From Caballeronia ptereochthonis (GTDB taxonomy: Bacteria; Pseudomonadota; Gammaproteobacteria; Burkholderiales; Burkholderiaceae): a DNA stretch of 64,000 bases. A program made the position numbers and the translations under genes. Positions 53,838 through 62,796 of the stretch are shown in pieces. The stretch covers positions 83,916-147,915 of the forward strand of contig NZ_FCOB02000022.1 of assembly GCF_001545075.1 (NCBI RefSeq), written 5' to 3'. Under the pieces are notes generated by a model that worked only from the letters and a program-made list of their open reading frames with translations, did not search any database and was not told the DNA's origin. Positions within the stretch are counted from its first letter, which is position 1. Every line of letters starts with the position of its first letter.

Positions 53838-55697
53838 TCAGAAGGTTTCCCAGTCGCCGTCGTCGGCGGTCGTGGCCTTGGCGCGCGGCGCGGGCGCGAC
53901 GGCTCGCGATGCGGGCTTCGCGGCGCTCGCCGGCTTGCTCGCGGCTTTGCGCGCTGCGCTGCCGGCTTCCTTGATAACGGCCGCTTCCGGCCCGACGTTA
54001 GGCTGCGGCGCAACTTTCGCGGCCTGCACCGGCTTCGCCTGCCTGTCGGCGCTCTGCGCGACGACCGGTGAAGAAGGCTCGATGCGCGCGGCCGGCGTCA
54101 GACGCGCAGCCGCAACCGTCGCGCTCGTGCGCACCGGCGCGGCGCTTTCGACGCGCCATTGCGCGACGACGTCCTTCAACTGGCGCGTCTGGTCTTCGAG
54201 CGATGCCGCTGCGGCCGCCGCCTGCTCGACGAGCGCCGCGTTCTGCTGCGTCACGCTGTCCATCTGCGTGACCGCGCGATTGACCTGCTCGATGCCGTCG
54301 GACTGCTCCTCCGAGGCCGCGCTGATCTCTCCCATGATGTCGGTCACGCGGCGCACCGCCTGCACGATCTCGCCCATCGTCTGGCCGGCGCGCGCGACGA
54401 GTTCCGTGCCGCTATCCACCTTCGCGGCCGAATCGCCGATCAGCGCCTTGATTTCCTTGGCCGCCGCCGCGCTGCGCTGCGCGAGCGAGCGCACTTCGCC
54501 CGCGACCACCGCGAAGCCGCGGCCTTCCTCGCCCGCGCGCGCCGCCTCGACGGCCGCGTTCAACGCGAGGATGTTGGTCTGGAACGCGATCCCTTCGATC
54601 ACGCCGATGATGTCCACGACCTTGTTCGAGCTCGACGCGATCGCGTGCATCGTCTCAACGACCTGCTCGACGACCTCGCCGCCGCGCGACGCGATATCCG
54701 ATGCGTTCACCGCGAGCTGGCTCGCTTGGCGCGCGTTGTCGGCGTTCTGCTTCACCGTGCTCGTGAGCTCTTCCATGCTCGACGCGGTTTCCTGCAGCGA
54801 CGCCGCCTGCTCTTCGGTGCGCTGCGACAGGTCCGTGTTGCCGCTCGCGATTTCATGCGCGCCGACGTCGATCGATTCCGCGCCGCGATGCACCGCGCCC
54901 ACCATCGCGGTCAGATTGCCTCGCATGCGCTCGATGCCCGCGAACAGGCGGCCGATCTCGTTGGTCTTGTCGGTGTGCGCGGACTGCGTGAGATCGCCGC
55001 GCGAGATGCGATCGAAGTGATCGACGGCATCGTTGATCGGCTTCACGATCAAGCTGGAAAGCGCCATGCGCGTGCCGACGAGCATCAGCACCGCGAGCAC
55101 GAGCACCGCGCCGATCGTCATGTTGAGCGCCGCGATGTGCGAGGCCGTGCCGGCGCGCGAGCTCTCGGCGTGCTCCTGATGCGACGCCACGGCGGCCGTC
55201 ACGGCCTGATCGAAGGCGACGAACATCGGGCTGATCTTCGTGTCGGCGATCGCGTGATACGCGGCCATGTCGTTGGCGCGGATCGCGGCGAACTCCGGCT
55301 CCACGCCGGTCTTGACGAGCGTGTCGTGCTGCGCCACGAGCGTATCGAGCGTTTCCTTGGGCAGCGTCGGCTTCGGCGTATCGAGATAGAGCTTCCAGTT
55401 CTCGTTGCTCTTGTCGAGCAGGTACTGGCCGCGATCGATCGCCTTCTTCGCTTCCGCGTCGTTGCCCGCCTCGGCGAGCGAGCGCACGCGGTCGAGCGTG
55501 ACGCGCGAGCGCAGCAGATACGACGAGGTTTCGGACAGCGCGCGTATCGCCACCATGTCCTGCTGCGCGAGCGAGGTGAGCGCCGTGCTCGCGGAGTTGA
55601 GCCCGACGAGCGCGAGCGCGCCGATCACCGCCGCGCATCCCACGAACAACAGGCCGACGAGCGTGAGCGTCGCGCGGATCGACAACTTCTTCAGCAT
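53838..55697 (-). CDS. methyl-accepting chemotaxis protein (Tar-like)
   Basis: 619 residues. Two membrane helices (about 8-30 and 192-214) flank a four-helix-bundle sensor of the TarH kind; then HAMP (VKPINDAVDHFDRISRGDLTQ), and a signalling domain with the conserved tip GIAFQTNILALNAAVEAARAGEEGRGFAVVAGEVRSL. A long Ala/Pro/Lys linker of about 90 residues leads to the final pentapeptide DWETF, which tethers CheR and CheB. Ligand unknown; the sensor is Asp/Ser-receptor-like. The gene lies 32 bp after cheW. Confidence 0.94.
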   Translation of the reverse strand: MLKKLSIRATLTLVGLLFVGCAAVIGALALVGLNSASTALTSLAQQDMVAIRALSETSSYLLRSRVTLDRVRSLAEAGNDAEAKKAIDRGQYLLDKSNENWKLYLDTPKPTLPKETLDTLVAQHDTLVKTGVEPEFAAIRANDMAAYHAIADTKISPMFVAFDQAVTAAVASHQEHAESSRAGTASHIAALNMTIGAVLVLAVLMLVGTRMALSSLIVKPINDAVDHFDRISRGDLTQSAHTDKTNEIGRLFAGIERMRGNLTAMVGAVHRGAESIDVGAHEIASGNTDLSQRTEEQAASLQETASSMEELTSTVKQNADNARQASQLAVNASDIASRGGEVVEQVVETMHAIASSSNKVVDIIGVIEGIAFQTNILALNAAVEAARAGEEGRGFAVVAGEVRSLAQRSAAAAKEIKALIGDSAAKVDSGTELVARAGQTMGEIVQAVRRVTDIMGEISAASEEQSDGIEQVNRAVTQMDSVTQQNAALVEQAAAAAASLEDQTRQLKDVVAQWRVESAAPVRTSATVAAARLTPAARIEPSSPVVAQSADRQAKPVQAAKVAPQPNVGPEAAVIKEAGSAARKAASKPASAAKPASRAVAPAPRAKATTADDGDWETF

Positions 55698-55728
55698 GGC
55701 TTCATTCCTTACGTGCTTGCTTGCGTCC

Positions 55729-56256
55729 TTACGCGGCGACGGAGTCGATCAACTCCATCTCGCGGCTCGTCATGAGCTTCTCGATGTCCATCAGGATCAG
55801 CATGCGGCCGTCGACCGTGCCGAGACCCGTCAGATATTCCGTCGCGAGCGTACCGCCGAATTCCGGCGCGGGCATCACCTGTTCCTGCGTGAGCGTGAGC
55901 ACGTCCGACACGCCGTCGACCACCATGCCGACCACGCGATGCGCGACGTTCAGGATGATCACGACGGTCTGGTTGTCGTACTCGACGCGGCCCAGATTGA
56001 ACTTGATGCGCATGTCGACGATCGGCACGATGATGCCGCGCAGGTTGATCACGCCCTTGATGAACGCGGGCGCATTCGCAATGCGTGTAACGTTGTCGTA
56101 GCCGCGAATTTCCTGCACCTTGAGAATGTCGATGCCGTATTCCTCGGCGCCGAGCGTGAACACGAGGAATTCCTGGCCGCCCGCTTCGGCGTGCTGCGCA
56201 TCGCGGCGCACGGCGCTGGTCGGCGTTGCGTTTTGAATCGATTGAATGTCTGCCAC
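55729..56256 (-). CDS. cheW: chemotaxis coupling protein CheW
   Basis: 175 residues. Two SH3-like barrels: FLVFTLGAEEYGIDILKVQEIRGYDNVTRIANAP, INLRGIIVPIVDMR and AHRVVGMVVDGVSDVL. Bridges CheA to receptors. Located between cheA and mcp, as in the family cluster. Confidence 0.96.
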   Translation of the reverse strand: MADIQSIQNATPTSAVRRDAQHAEAGGQEFLVFTLGAEEYGIDILKVQEIRGYDNVTRIANAPAFIKGVINLRGIIVPIVDMRIKFNLGRVEYDNQTVVIILNVAHRVVGMVVDGVSDVLTLTQEQVMPAPEFGGTLATEYLTGLGTVDGRMLILMDIEKLMTSREMELIDSVAA

Positions 56257-56292
56257 GAGAGCTCCCTTTGGCCTGTCGTTGGTCTGGTGGTG

Positions 56293-58578
56293 TTAGTGAG
56301 AGTGCGCGCCGTGCTGTGCGCGCGATTCGCGGTTGAGCGCGGCCACGTCGACGATCAGCGCGACGCTGCCGTCGCCCAGGATGGTCGCGGCGGAAATGCC
56401 GTGCACCTTGCGGTAATTGGTTTCGAGGTTCTTCACGACCACTTGCTGCTGGCCGACGAGCTCGTCGATCAACATGGCGAAGCGGCGGCCTTCCGTCTGC
56501 ATGATCGTGACGATGCCTTGCGTCGGCTCGGTGCGCGCGCCTTCGACGTCGAACACCCGATGGAGCGCGACGAGCGGCAGATACTCGCCGCGCACGCGCA
56601 CGACGCGCTCGCCGTTGGCGACCGTGTAGATGTCCTCGGCGACGGGCTGCAGCGACTCCATCACGAAGTTCAGCGGCAGGATGAAGATCTCGTTGCCGAC
56701 CTTCACCGACATGCCATCGAGAATCGCGAGCGTCAGAGGCAGCACGATCTTCGTCGTCGTGCCCGCGCCCTGGCGCGAGCTGATTTCGACGTGACCGCCC
56801 ATCGACTGGATGTTGCGTTTCACCACGTCCATGCCGACGCCGCGGCCGGAGATGTCCGTCACCTGCTCGGCGGTCGAGAAGCCCGCCATGAAGATGAGCT
56901 GCCAGACTTCTTCGTCGCTCATCGATTCGCTGACCTGCAGGCCCTGCTTTTGCGCCTTCGCGAGAATCTTGTCGCGGCGCAGGCCCGCGCCGTCGTCGCT
57001 CACTTCGATCACGATGTTGCCGCCGTGATGCGCCGCCGACAGCACGAGCTGGCCGGTGGTCGGCTTGCCTGCCGCGCGGCGCGCCTCCACGGTCTCGATG
57101 CCGTGATCGAGCGAGTTGCGCACGAGGTGCGTGAGCGGATCGATGATGCGCTCGATCAGGCTCTTGTCGAGCTCGGTCGCCTGACCGAATGTGACGAGCT
57201 CCACTTCCTTGCCGAGCTTGCCGGCGATGTCGCGCACGAGGCGCGGGAAGCGGCTGAAGACGTAATCCATCGGCATCATGCGGATGGACATGACGGCCTC
57301 TTGCAGGTCGCGCGCGTTGCGCTCGAGCTGCGCCATGCCGTTGAAAAGACGGTCATGCAATGCGGGATCGAAGGCGCTCGTGGTTTCCGCGAGCATCGCC
57401 TGCGTGATGACGAGTTCGCCCACCAGGTTGATGAGCTGGTCGACCTTCTCGACGCCGACGCGAATCGAGCTGCCTTCCGCCGATGCGGCGGCTTGCGGGC
57501 GCGCCTTCTTTTCGGCGTCGCTCGGTGCGGATCTTGACGGCAGGGCGGCGGGTTGAACCGCCGCCGTCGCCGCTTCTTCTTTTTCTTTTGCTGCTTCGTT
57601 GCTGGCCGCGGATGCAGGCGACGCGCTCGCCTGCGATTGCTCGGGCTCTTCCCGTAGCGTGGGTTGTACCGCCGGTGTTGCCCAGTGAGCCGGCTGCGCT
57701 TCGGCGGATTGCGCCGCCGAATCGCCGCGGCCGATCGTGATCTGCGTTTCATCGATCACGAAGCAGCACACGGCGACGATATCGTCGGCCGGAACATCCG
57801 AGTCGAGCCAGACCACATACTCGACGTCCGTCTTCTTTTCTCCGACGATGCTTCCCAGATTCCCCAGCTCCTCGATCAGAGTCGCCAGATCCTTCTCGCC
57901 CACCCCCCGTAGCGTAATTTTCAGGTGGGGTCCAACTTCCGCCGCCGGCGCGCCGGTGTATCCCGGCATTGCGTCGTCAGCGGTTCCTGCATGCGTCGCG
58001 CCATCGGCAAGCTCGAACGCGCCGTCCCAGTTGCCGTCGTCCTCGATCGCTTCCATCGCCTGCGCGATCAGGTGCGCGGGCGGGGCGTTCGGGCCTTCGT
58101 AGGCGGGCGCGGCGTTCACGTTCGCCGCGTGGTTTTCCGCTCCCGGCAGCGCCGGCGGCTCGATGCGGACCGCGTCCGCTCCTTCGGCGCTCTCGTTCTT
58201 CAGGCGCTCGAGCTTCGCGCAGATCGCCGCGGCCGCGGCCGCATCCGGCTCCGCGCTCGCGCGATACGCGGCGAGCTGGTCGGAGAGCACGTCCTTCGTC
58301 GCGAGGAACGTGTCGATCATGTCGCGGCGCAGGACGAGCTCGTTGTTGCGCGCGCGGTCCAGCAGCGATTCGAGGATGTGCGTTGTCTCCGTCAGCGCGG
58401 CGAAGCCGAAGGTCGCCGCGCCGCCCTTGATCGAATGCGCCGCGCGGAAGATCGCCGCGAGGTCTTCCGGATCGGGGTTCGCGATGTCCAGAACGAGCAG
58501 CAGTTGCTCCATCTGCGCGAGCAGTTCATCCGCTTCGTCGAAGAAGGTTTGATAGAACTGGGTAATGTCGAGAGTCAT
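56293..58578 (-). CDS. cheA: chemotaxis histidine kinase CheA
   Basis: 761 residues, large for CheA (about 650). Hpt domain with His48 (FRAAHSIKGGAATFGF); a long Ala/Glu-rich linker; a P2-like CheY-binding domain near 215-280 (LKITLRGVGEKDLATLIEELG); another low-complexity linker; dimerisation, ATP-binding (LVRNSLDHGIE, SDDGAGL) and CheW-like domains. Passes phosphate to the nearby CheY genes. The linkers carry frames that are only shadows. Confidence 0.96.
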   Translation of the reverse strand: MTLDITQFYQTFFDEADELLAQMEQLLLVLDIANPDPEDLAAIFRAAHSIKGGAATFGFAALTETTHILESLLDRARNNELVLRRDMIDTFLATKDVLSDQLAAYRASAEPDAAAAAAICAKLERLKNESAEGADAVRIEPPALPGAENHAANVNAAPAYEGPNAPPAHLIAQAMEAIEDDGNWDGAFELADGATHAGTADDAMPGYTGAPAAEVGPHLKITLRGVGEKDLATLIEELGNLGSIVGEKKTDVEYVVWLDSDVPADDIVAVCCFVIDETQITIGRGDSAAQSAEAQPAHWATPAVQPTLREEPEQSQASASPASAASNEAAKEKEEAATAAVQPAALPSRSAPSDAEKKARPQAAASAEGSSIRVGVEKVDQLINLVGELVITQAMLAETTSAFDPALHDRLFNGMAQLERNARDLQEAVMSIRMMPMDYVFSRFPRLVRDIAGKLGKEVELVTFGQATELDKSLIERIIDPLTHLVRNSLDHGIETVEARRAAGKPTTGQLVLSAAHHGGNIVIEVSDDGAGLRRDKILAKAQKQGLQVSESMSDEEVWQLIFMAGFSTAEQVTDISGRGVGMDVVKRNIQSMGGHVEISSRQGAGTTTKIVLPLTLAILDGMSVKVGNEIFILPLNFVMESLQPVAEDIYTVANGERVVRVRGEYLPLVALHRVFDVEGARTEPTQGIVTIMQTEGRRFAMLIDELVGQQQVVVKNLETNYRKVHGISAATILGDGSVALIVDVAALNRESRAQHGAHSH

Positions 58579-58677
58579 GCTTGAGTCACCGCAGGAATGC
58601 TGTTCAGTCGGCGCCGTTGTGCGCGGGTTTCAATGCTGTCTTTGGGTTGCTTCGCCTGGGCCCTGCTCTTCTGCCGT

Positions 58678-59055
58678 TCAGTGCAGCGTGCCTTCCGAGA
58701 GCGCTGCGACCAGCTCGGTCAGCAGGTCCGGATCGAGCGGCTTCTCGATCCAGCCCGTCGCGCCCGCCGTGCGCGCCGCGTCCTTGAACGGCTCGCCGCC
58801 CTCGGTCGTGAGGACCAGGATCGGCGTCGCCCGGTAGGCATGGTTCGCGCGCAGCGCCACGATCAGATCGAGCCCGCTCTTGCCCGGCATGTGCTGGTCG
58901 GTCAGAACGAGATCGAAGCGCTCGGCGAGCGCCCACTCCAGACCTTCGTCGCCATCGGACGCGACGGTCACTTCGTAGCCCGCAGTCGCCAGCGTCGCCG
59001 AGATGATTTGCCGCATCGCGGCCGAATCGTCGATTGCCAGAATGTTCTTGATCAT
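58678..59055 (-). CDS. CheY-like single-domain response regulator
   Basis: 125 residues from ATG 59055. Asp53 (LVLTDQHMPGKSG), DD at 9-10, conserved Thr in VLTTEGGE and Lys in WIEKPL. It lies between motB and cheA and is distinct from the cheY beside cheZ; in Burkholderia it is named cheY1 and may act as a phosphate sink or a separate output. Assignment to a target is not possible from sequence. Confidence 0.9.
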   Translation of the reverse strand: MIKNILAIDDSAAMRQIISATLATAGYEVTVASDGDEGLEWALAERFDLVLTDQHMPGKSGLDLIVALRANHAYRATPILVLTTEGGEPFKDAARTAGATGWIEKPLDPDLLTELVAALSEGTLH

Positions 59056-59122
59056 GTTTGTCTCTTGCCGTGTTGACGGTCGAAACGTGCCGAGTCTTGA
59101 GCCTGTTTTTTGGGCAATTTGC

Positions 59123-60118
59123 TCAGTGCGCCGCGGGTGTCGCCACGCCGCGGCCAAGGATGCCGAGCGCGGCCGATGGCTTGCCGTCCTCGCCCGTGGC
59201 GTTGTCGAGCGTGGCGCCCGGGCCGCCGTCGTCGCGCAGCATCGACAATTCGGTCTTCCGGTTGAGCACGATGACGCTGATGCGCCGGTTCTCCGGATCG
59301 AGCGGATCCTGCTTGTTCAAGTTCTGCGTGGACGCGAGGCCGAGCACGCGCATCACCTTCGCTTCGTCCATGCCGCCCGCGACCAGCTCGCGCCGCGACG
59401 CGTTCGCGCGGTCCGCGGACAGCTCCCAGTTGCTGTAGCCCTTCTCGCCGCCCGCGTACTTCACGGCGTCGGTGTGTCCCTGCACGACGATGCGGTTCGG
59501 CACGTCGTTCAAGGTCTTGCCGATCTCGCGCAGGATGTCGCGCATGTAAGGCTGCACGGTATCGCTGGAAAGCGCGAACATCGGGCGCTTCTGCGTGTCG
59601 ACGATCTCGATGCGCAAGCCCTGCTGGGTCGACTCGATGCGGATCTGCTGCTTGAACTGGCGCAGCGTCGGATTGGCCTCGATCGCGGCCATGAGCTTCA
59701 CTTGAAGGTCATGCAGGCGCACCTGCTCGCGGCGCTCGAGCTCGCCTTGCGCGGCCTTGAGCAGCTGGTCGTCGGTCTGCGACGACGCGCGCTGCGCAAG
59801 CTGCGTGCTGCCATCCGTCTTGCGCGCGGCGCCCGCCTCGTCGCTCGAAATGTCGCGCCCGCCGCCGGTGATGATGCTGTCGTCCATGCCGACGGTCTTG
59901 CCGCCGACCATCGCCGCCTTGAGCGGCATCTGGAAATACTCCGCGATGCCGCGCCGCTGCACGGGCGAAGTCGACGAAAGCAGCCACATCAGCAGGAAGA
60001 ACGCCATCATCGCGGTCATGAAGTCCGCGTAGGCGAGCTTCCACGCGCCGCCGTGATGCCCCTTGCGGCCCGCGACGACGCGTTTGATGAAGATGGGACG
60101 TCCGCTCTCGTTGCTCAT
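59123..60118 (-). CDS. motB: flagellar stator protein MotB
   Basis: 331 residues. Single N-terminal membrane helix with the proton-carrying Asp (YADFMTAMMAFFLLMWLLSS), a plug/linker region and a C-terminal OmpA-like peptidoglycan-binding domain (GHTDAV, NWELSADRANASRRELV). Anchors the stator. Starts 40 bp after motA on the same strand. Confidence 0.96.
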   Translation of the reverse strand: MSNESGRPIFIKRVVAGRKGHHGGAWKLAYADFMTAMMAFFLLMWLLSSTSPVQRRGIAEYFQMPLKAAMVGGKTVGMDDSIITGGGRDISSDEAGAARKTDGSTQLAQRASSQTDDQLLKAAQGELERREQVRLHDLQVKLMAAIEANPTLRQFKQQIRIESTQQGLRIEIVDTQKRPMFALSSDTVQPYMRDILREIGKTLNDVPNRIVVQGHTDAVKYAGGEKGYSNWELSADRANASRRELVAGGMDEAKVMRVLGLASTQNLNKQDPLDPENRRISVIVLNRKTELSMLRDDGGPGATLDNATGEDGKPSAALGILGRGVATPAAH

Positions 60119-60158
60119 TGCCGTGCCCTGATCGATGGATCGCTCGCGAAGCCGTTCA

Positions 60159-61019
60159 TCACTTCGCCTTGACCCGGCGCACGTGCTCCTCCAGTTCGGA
60201 GAACGACGGGCGTTCGGTCGAGAACAGCACCTTGCGGCCGAACTCCACCGCGATCGCGGGTGCGTAGCCGTTCAGGCTCGCGAGGATCGTCACCTTGATG
60301 CACTGGAACATCTTGGTCTGCTCGGCGACGCGCTGCTCCGCGACGTTCGCGAGCGGCCCGATGAAGCCGTAGGAAAGGAGAATGCCGAGAAAGGTGCCGA
60401 CGAGCGCCTGCGCGATCATCTCGCCGAGAATGGCGGGCGGCTGATCGGCGGAGGCCATCGTATGCACGACGCCCATCACGGCGGCGACGATGCCGAACGC
60501 GGGCATCGCGTCGCCGACCTTCGTGAGCGCGTGCGCGGGCGCCTCGCCCTCGACGTGATGCGTCTCGATCTCCTCGTCCATGAGGCTTTCGATCTCGAAC
60601 GCGTTCATGTTTCCGCTGACCATGAGGCGCAGATAATCCGTCAGGAATTCGACGATGTGATGGTCCGCGAGAATCTTCGGGTACTGGCTGAACACGGGGC
60701 TTTTGACGGGATCTTCGATATCCGCTTCGAGCGCGAGCGTGCCTTCCTTGCGCGCCTTCGCGAGCAGGACATAGAGCAGGCCCATCAGCTCCATGTACGT
60801 GCCCTTGTCGTACTTCGCGCCCTTGAAGAGCGTGGGAATGACGAAAAACGTCGCCTTGATGGTCTTGAGGTTGTTGCCGAGGATGAACGCGCCGACGCCC
60901 GCGCCCGAGATCATCAGGATTTCGACCGGTTGCACGAGCGCGCCAAGGTGACCGCCTTCCAGCGCATAACCGCCGAAGACGGACAGCAATGTCACGAGCG
61001 TTCCAACGAAAATCAGCAC
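60159..61019 (-). CDS. motA: flagellar stator protein MotA
   Basis: 286 residues from GTG 61019 (VLIFVGTLVTLLSVFGGYALEGG) with GAGGA. Four membrane segments; the cytoplasmic loop (residues about 70-170) contacts the rotor, and conserved VGDAMPAFGIVAAVMGVVHTM and LVGTFLGILLSYGFIGPL line the channel. The start is supported by a sigma-28 promoter at 61075-61101. Confidence 0.96.
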   Translation of the reverse strand: MLIFVGTLVTLLSVFGGYALEGGHLGALVQPVEILMISGAGVGAFILGNNLKTIKATFFVIPTLFKGAKYDKGTYMELMGLLYVLLAKARKEGTLALEADIEDPVKSPVFSQYPKILADHHIVEFLTDYLRLMVSGNMNAFEIESLMDEEIETHHVEGEAPAHALTKVGDAMPAFGIVAAVMGVVHTMASADQPPAILGEMIAQALVGTFLGILLSYGFIGPLANVAEQRVAEQTKMFQCIKVTILASLNGYAPAIAVEFGRKVLFSTERPSFSELEEHVRRVKAK

Positions 61020-61074
61020 AGTCGAGTCCTCTTTTGATGCGGTGAGACCGCCGTTAAGTGCGCAGTTATGTCGG

Positions 61075-61101
61075 TTAACGGCACTCGACTGAAAAACTTT
61101 G
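61075..61101 (-). promoter_or_regulatory. sigma-28 (FliA) promoter of motA
   Basis: Minus-strand CAAAGTTT (61094-61101), 11-base spacer, GCCGTTAA (61075-61082); the sigma-28 consensus is TAAAGTTT-N11-GCCGATAA. Two mismatches, exact spacing. Places motA-motB and probably the che genes in the late class. Confidence 0.87.
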
Positions 61102-61170
61102 GGGGCAATTCCGCGGCTGCCGCAAACGGTAAACCCCGCGTCGCAGCAGGGTTCAGTGCGGGATGCGGCC

Positions 61171-61746
61171 TCAGGCCGCAATGCGCGGAGCGCGTTCCGG
61201 CGGGTTGCGCGAGGCGAGCGCCTTGCGGGTCTTGCCCGCGCGCGAGGGCGGCTGGCACAGGCCGCAGACGTAGCCCGCGCGCAAGTCGTACGCATGCGCG
61301 ACGAAGCGTCCGCCGCAGCGCGTGCAGGTGTTCGTCTGGAGCATGCCGGATTCGAAATAGCGCACGAGCGTCCAGGCGCGCGTGAGCGAGAGCACGGGCT
61401 CGTCGCCGTAGAGCGCGACGTGCTCCAGATAGAGGCGATAGCTCTTCACGATCGTCCGGATCGTGCTCCGGGCGCCGTTCGCGCCGCCGTGCCGGTCGAT
61501 GAAACGGTAGATGCCGTGAAACAGCGACGAGTGGATGTTCGGCTGCCAGGTCATGAACCAGTCGGTCGAGAACGGCAGCATGCCCTTGGGCGGCGAGGCG
61601 CCCTTCAACTCCTTGTAGAGCCGGATGAGCCGGTCGCGCGACAGGTTCGTTTCGGCTTCGAGCAGTTGCAGGCGTGCGCCCAGCTCGATCAGTTCGATCG
61701 CCAGGGTGATCTCGCGGACTTCCGCGACCACGCTCTTCGTCGTCAT
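61171..61746 (-). CDS. flhC: flagellar master regulator subunit FlhC
   Basis: 191 residues. C-terminal zinc-type cysteines CTRCGGRF and CGLCQPP, with the family core LIRLYKELKGASPPKGMLPFSTDWFMTWQPNIHSSLF. Forms FlhD4C2, activating class II flagellar promoters including fliA. Follows flhD by 21 bp. The extended frames on both strands are shadows. Confidence 0.95.
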   Translation of the reverse strand: MTTKSVVAEVREITLAIELIELGARLQLLEAETNLSRDRLIRLYKELKGASPPKGMLPFSTDWFMTWQPNIHSSLFHGIYRFIDRHGGANGARSTIRTIVKSYRLYLEHVALYGDEPVLSLTRAWTLVRYFESGMLQTNTCTRCGGRFVAHAYDLRAGYVCGLCQPPSRAGKTRKALASRNPPERAPRIAA

Positions 61747-61767
61747 CGGCCTCTGGGGTCCGTCCGC

Positions 61768-62091
61768 TCAGCCGATCTGCGCGACAGGTCCGTCCGCCAG
61801 CAGGATCGCGGCGTGCGCCTGGGTGAGCGCCGCGCTCTTGTCCTTGTCGGCGAGCGAGGAAAGAATCGTGTGATCGTCGAAACGGAAGCGGCACAGCAGA
61901 TGGCTCGACGACGCCACCTTCACCGCCTGCGCGAGCGTCAGCGACGACAGCACCTGCGCGACCTGCTCGGACAGGCCGAGCCGGTACATCGCCGAAACCC
62001 GGTCTTCGTGAAGAAGCCGCTGTGCGAGGAGCAAGTACGACAGATTCACCTCGCGGATTTCCGCGAGCGTACTCGTATTGGTGGCCGTCAT
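61768..62091 (-). CDS. flhD: flagellar master regulator subunit FlhD
   Basis: 107 residues from ATG 62091 with GGGG upstream, beginning MTATNTSTLAEIREVNLSYLLLAQRLL as in relatives; the frame to 62112 adds seven residues of leader. Small helical dimer, partner of FlhC. Heads a leftward cluster flhD-flhC-motA-motB-che. Confidence 0.93.
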   Translation of the reverse strand: MTATNTSTLAEIREVNLSYLLLAQRLLHEDRVSAMYRLGLSEQVAQVLSSLTLAQAVKVASSSHLLCRFRFDDHTILSSLADKDKSAALTQAHAAILLADGPVAQIG

Positions 62092-62796
62092 TTTTTCCCC
62101 GAATCGATACATGGCTGGTCAGGCCTGGCGGGAACGTTTGCGCGGATTCACGGCAGACATGGGCGAATCCGGCCCCGCACGTGGTGTCTTGTGTCGATCC
62201 GATTGTCGCCGATGCCCGCGGCCGCGCCTGTCGGACAAAGCTTCCGACGCGGCGACGGATTTTCGCGAAGATTCGTGTAGGAATATTTCTTACACGGCGA
62301 CGCCCTCGATTGCCGGTCGGAAAACCCGGTTATCGGCATCCATTCGTCTGACTTAATGGCTGAATGGCATATTTCCGTGCGCCGGCGGGTCTGAACCGCC
62401 GTCAGGCCCGCATCCACGGGCCGGGAACGCTACGTGCTTATCTTGAGCCTCGCGGCCTTCTTGACGCTTCACATTCGTCTACATCGCCGGTATCGGTGCA
62501 ATTTTTGACTTCGTAACAGCAGTTGTTTCGCGCTGTAACAACGATAAGCGATTGAAAAATGACGTGAAATGCCGCTCGCGATCCCGATAATGGGCATTAA
62601 GGGATAACCCGGTCGCGATGTTTTTTCATTTCCGGGCCCATCTCGGGCGGCGTCCTGGTACGCGGCCCGCCCGAATGGCATGTGTTGAGCGCTCGACCGG
62701 AGCGTGACTGCAATGCCCTCACACTCGCCTTTACAGGCATGGGATCCGAGCAAGGCACCAAGGCGCCAGCTCTGATCGACACAGGAGAGTCACGTT
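62092..62796. other. long flhDC / glycosyltransferase control region
   Basis: 705 bp without a convincing gene. Holds an inverted repeat at 62275-62295, weaker hairpins at 62380-62420, an ACAGC-N11-GCTGT inverted repeat at 62516-62536, and AT-richer DNA at 62490-62560. Frames on both strands are weak. Its size suggests complex control of flhDC. Confidence 0.5.
62275..62295. promoter_or_regulatory. RcsB/BvgA-like inverted repeat upstream of flhD
   Basis: Nearly perfect 21-bp inverted repeat; arms are GTGTAGGAA and TTCTTACAC about a TAT centre (one mismatch). The core TAGGAAT-A-TTTCTTA looks like inverted heptads of NarL/LuxR-type regulators such as RcsB and BvgA, both of which repress flagellar master operons elsewhere. 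About 185-205 bp before flhD. Confidence 0.45.

Noticed and set aside
55405..57537. A 710-codon + strand frame across mcp-cheW-cheA
   Set aside because: It crosses three well-defined genes and an intergenic junction on the other strand.
62516..62536. ACAGC-N11-GCTGT as a lux-type quorum-sensing box
   Set aside because: Lux boxes have the reverse arm order (CTG...CAG) and a different spacing; this is a simple inverted repeat.
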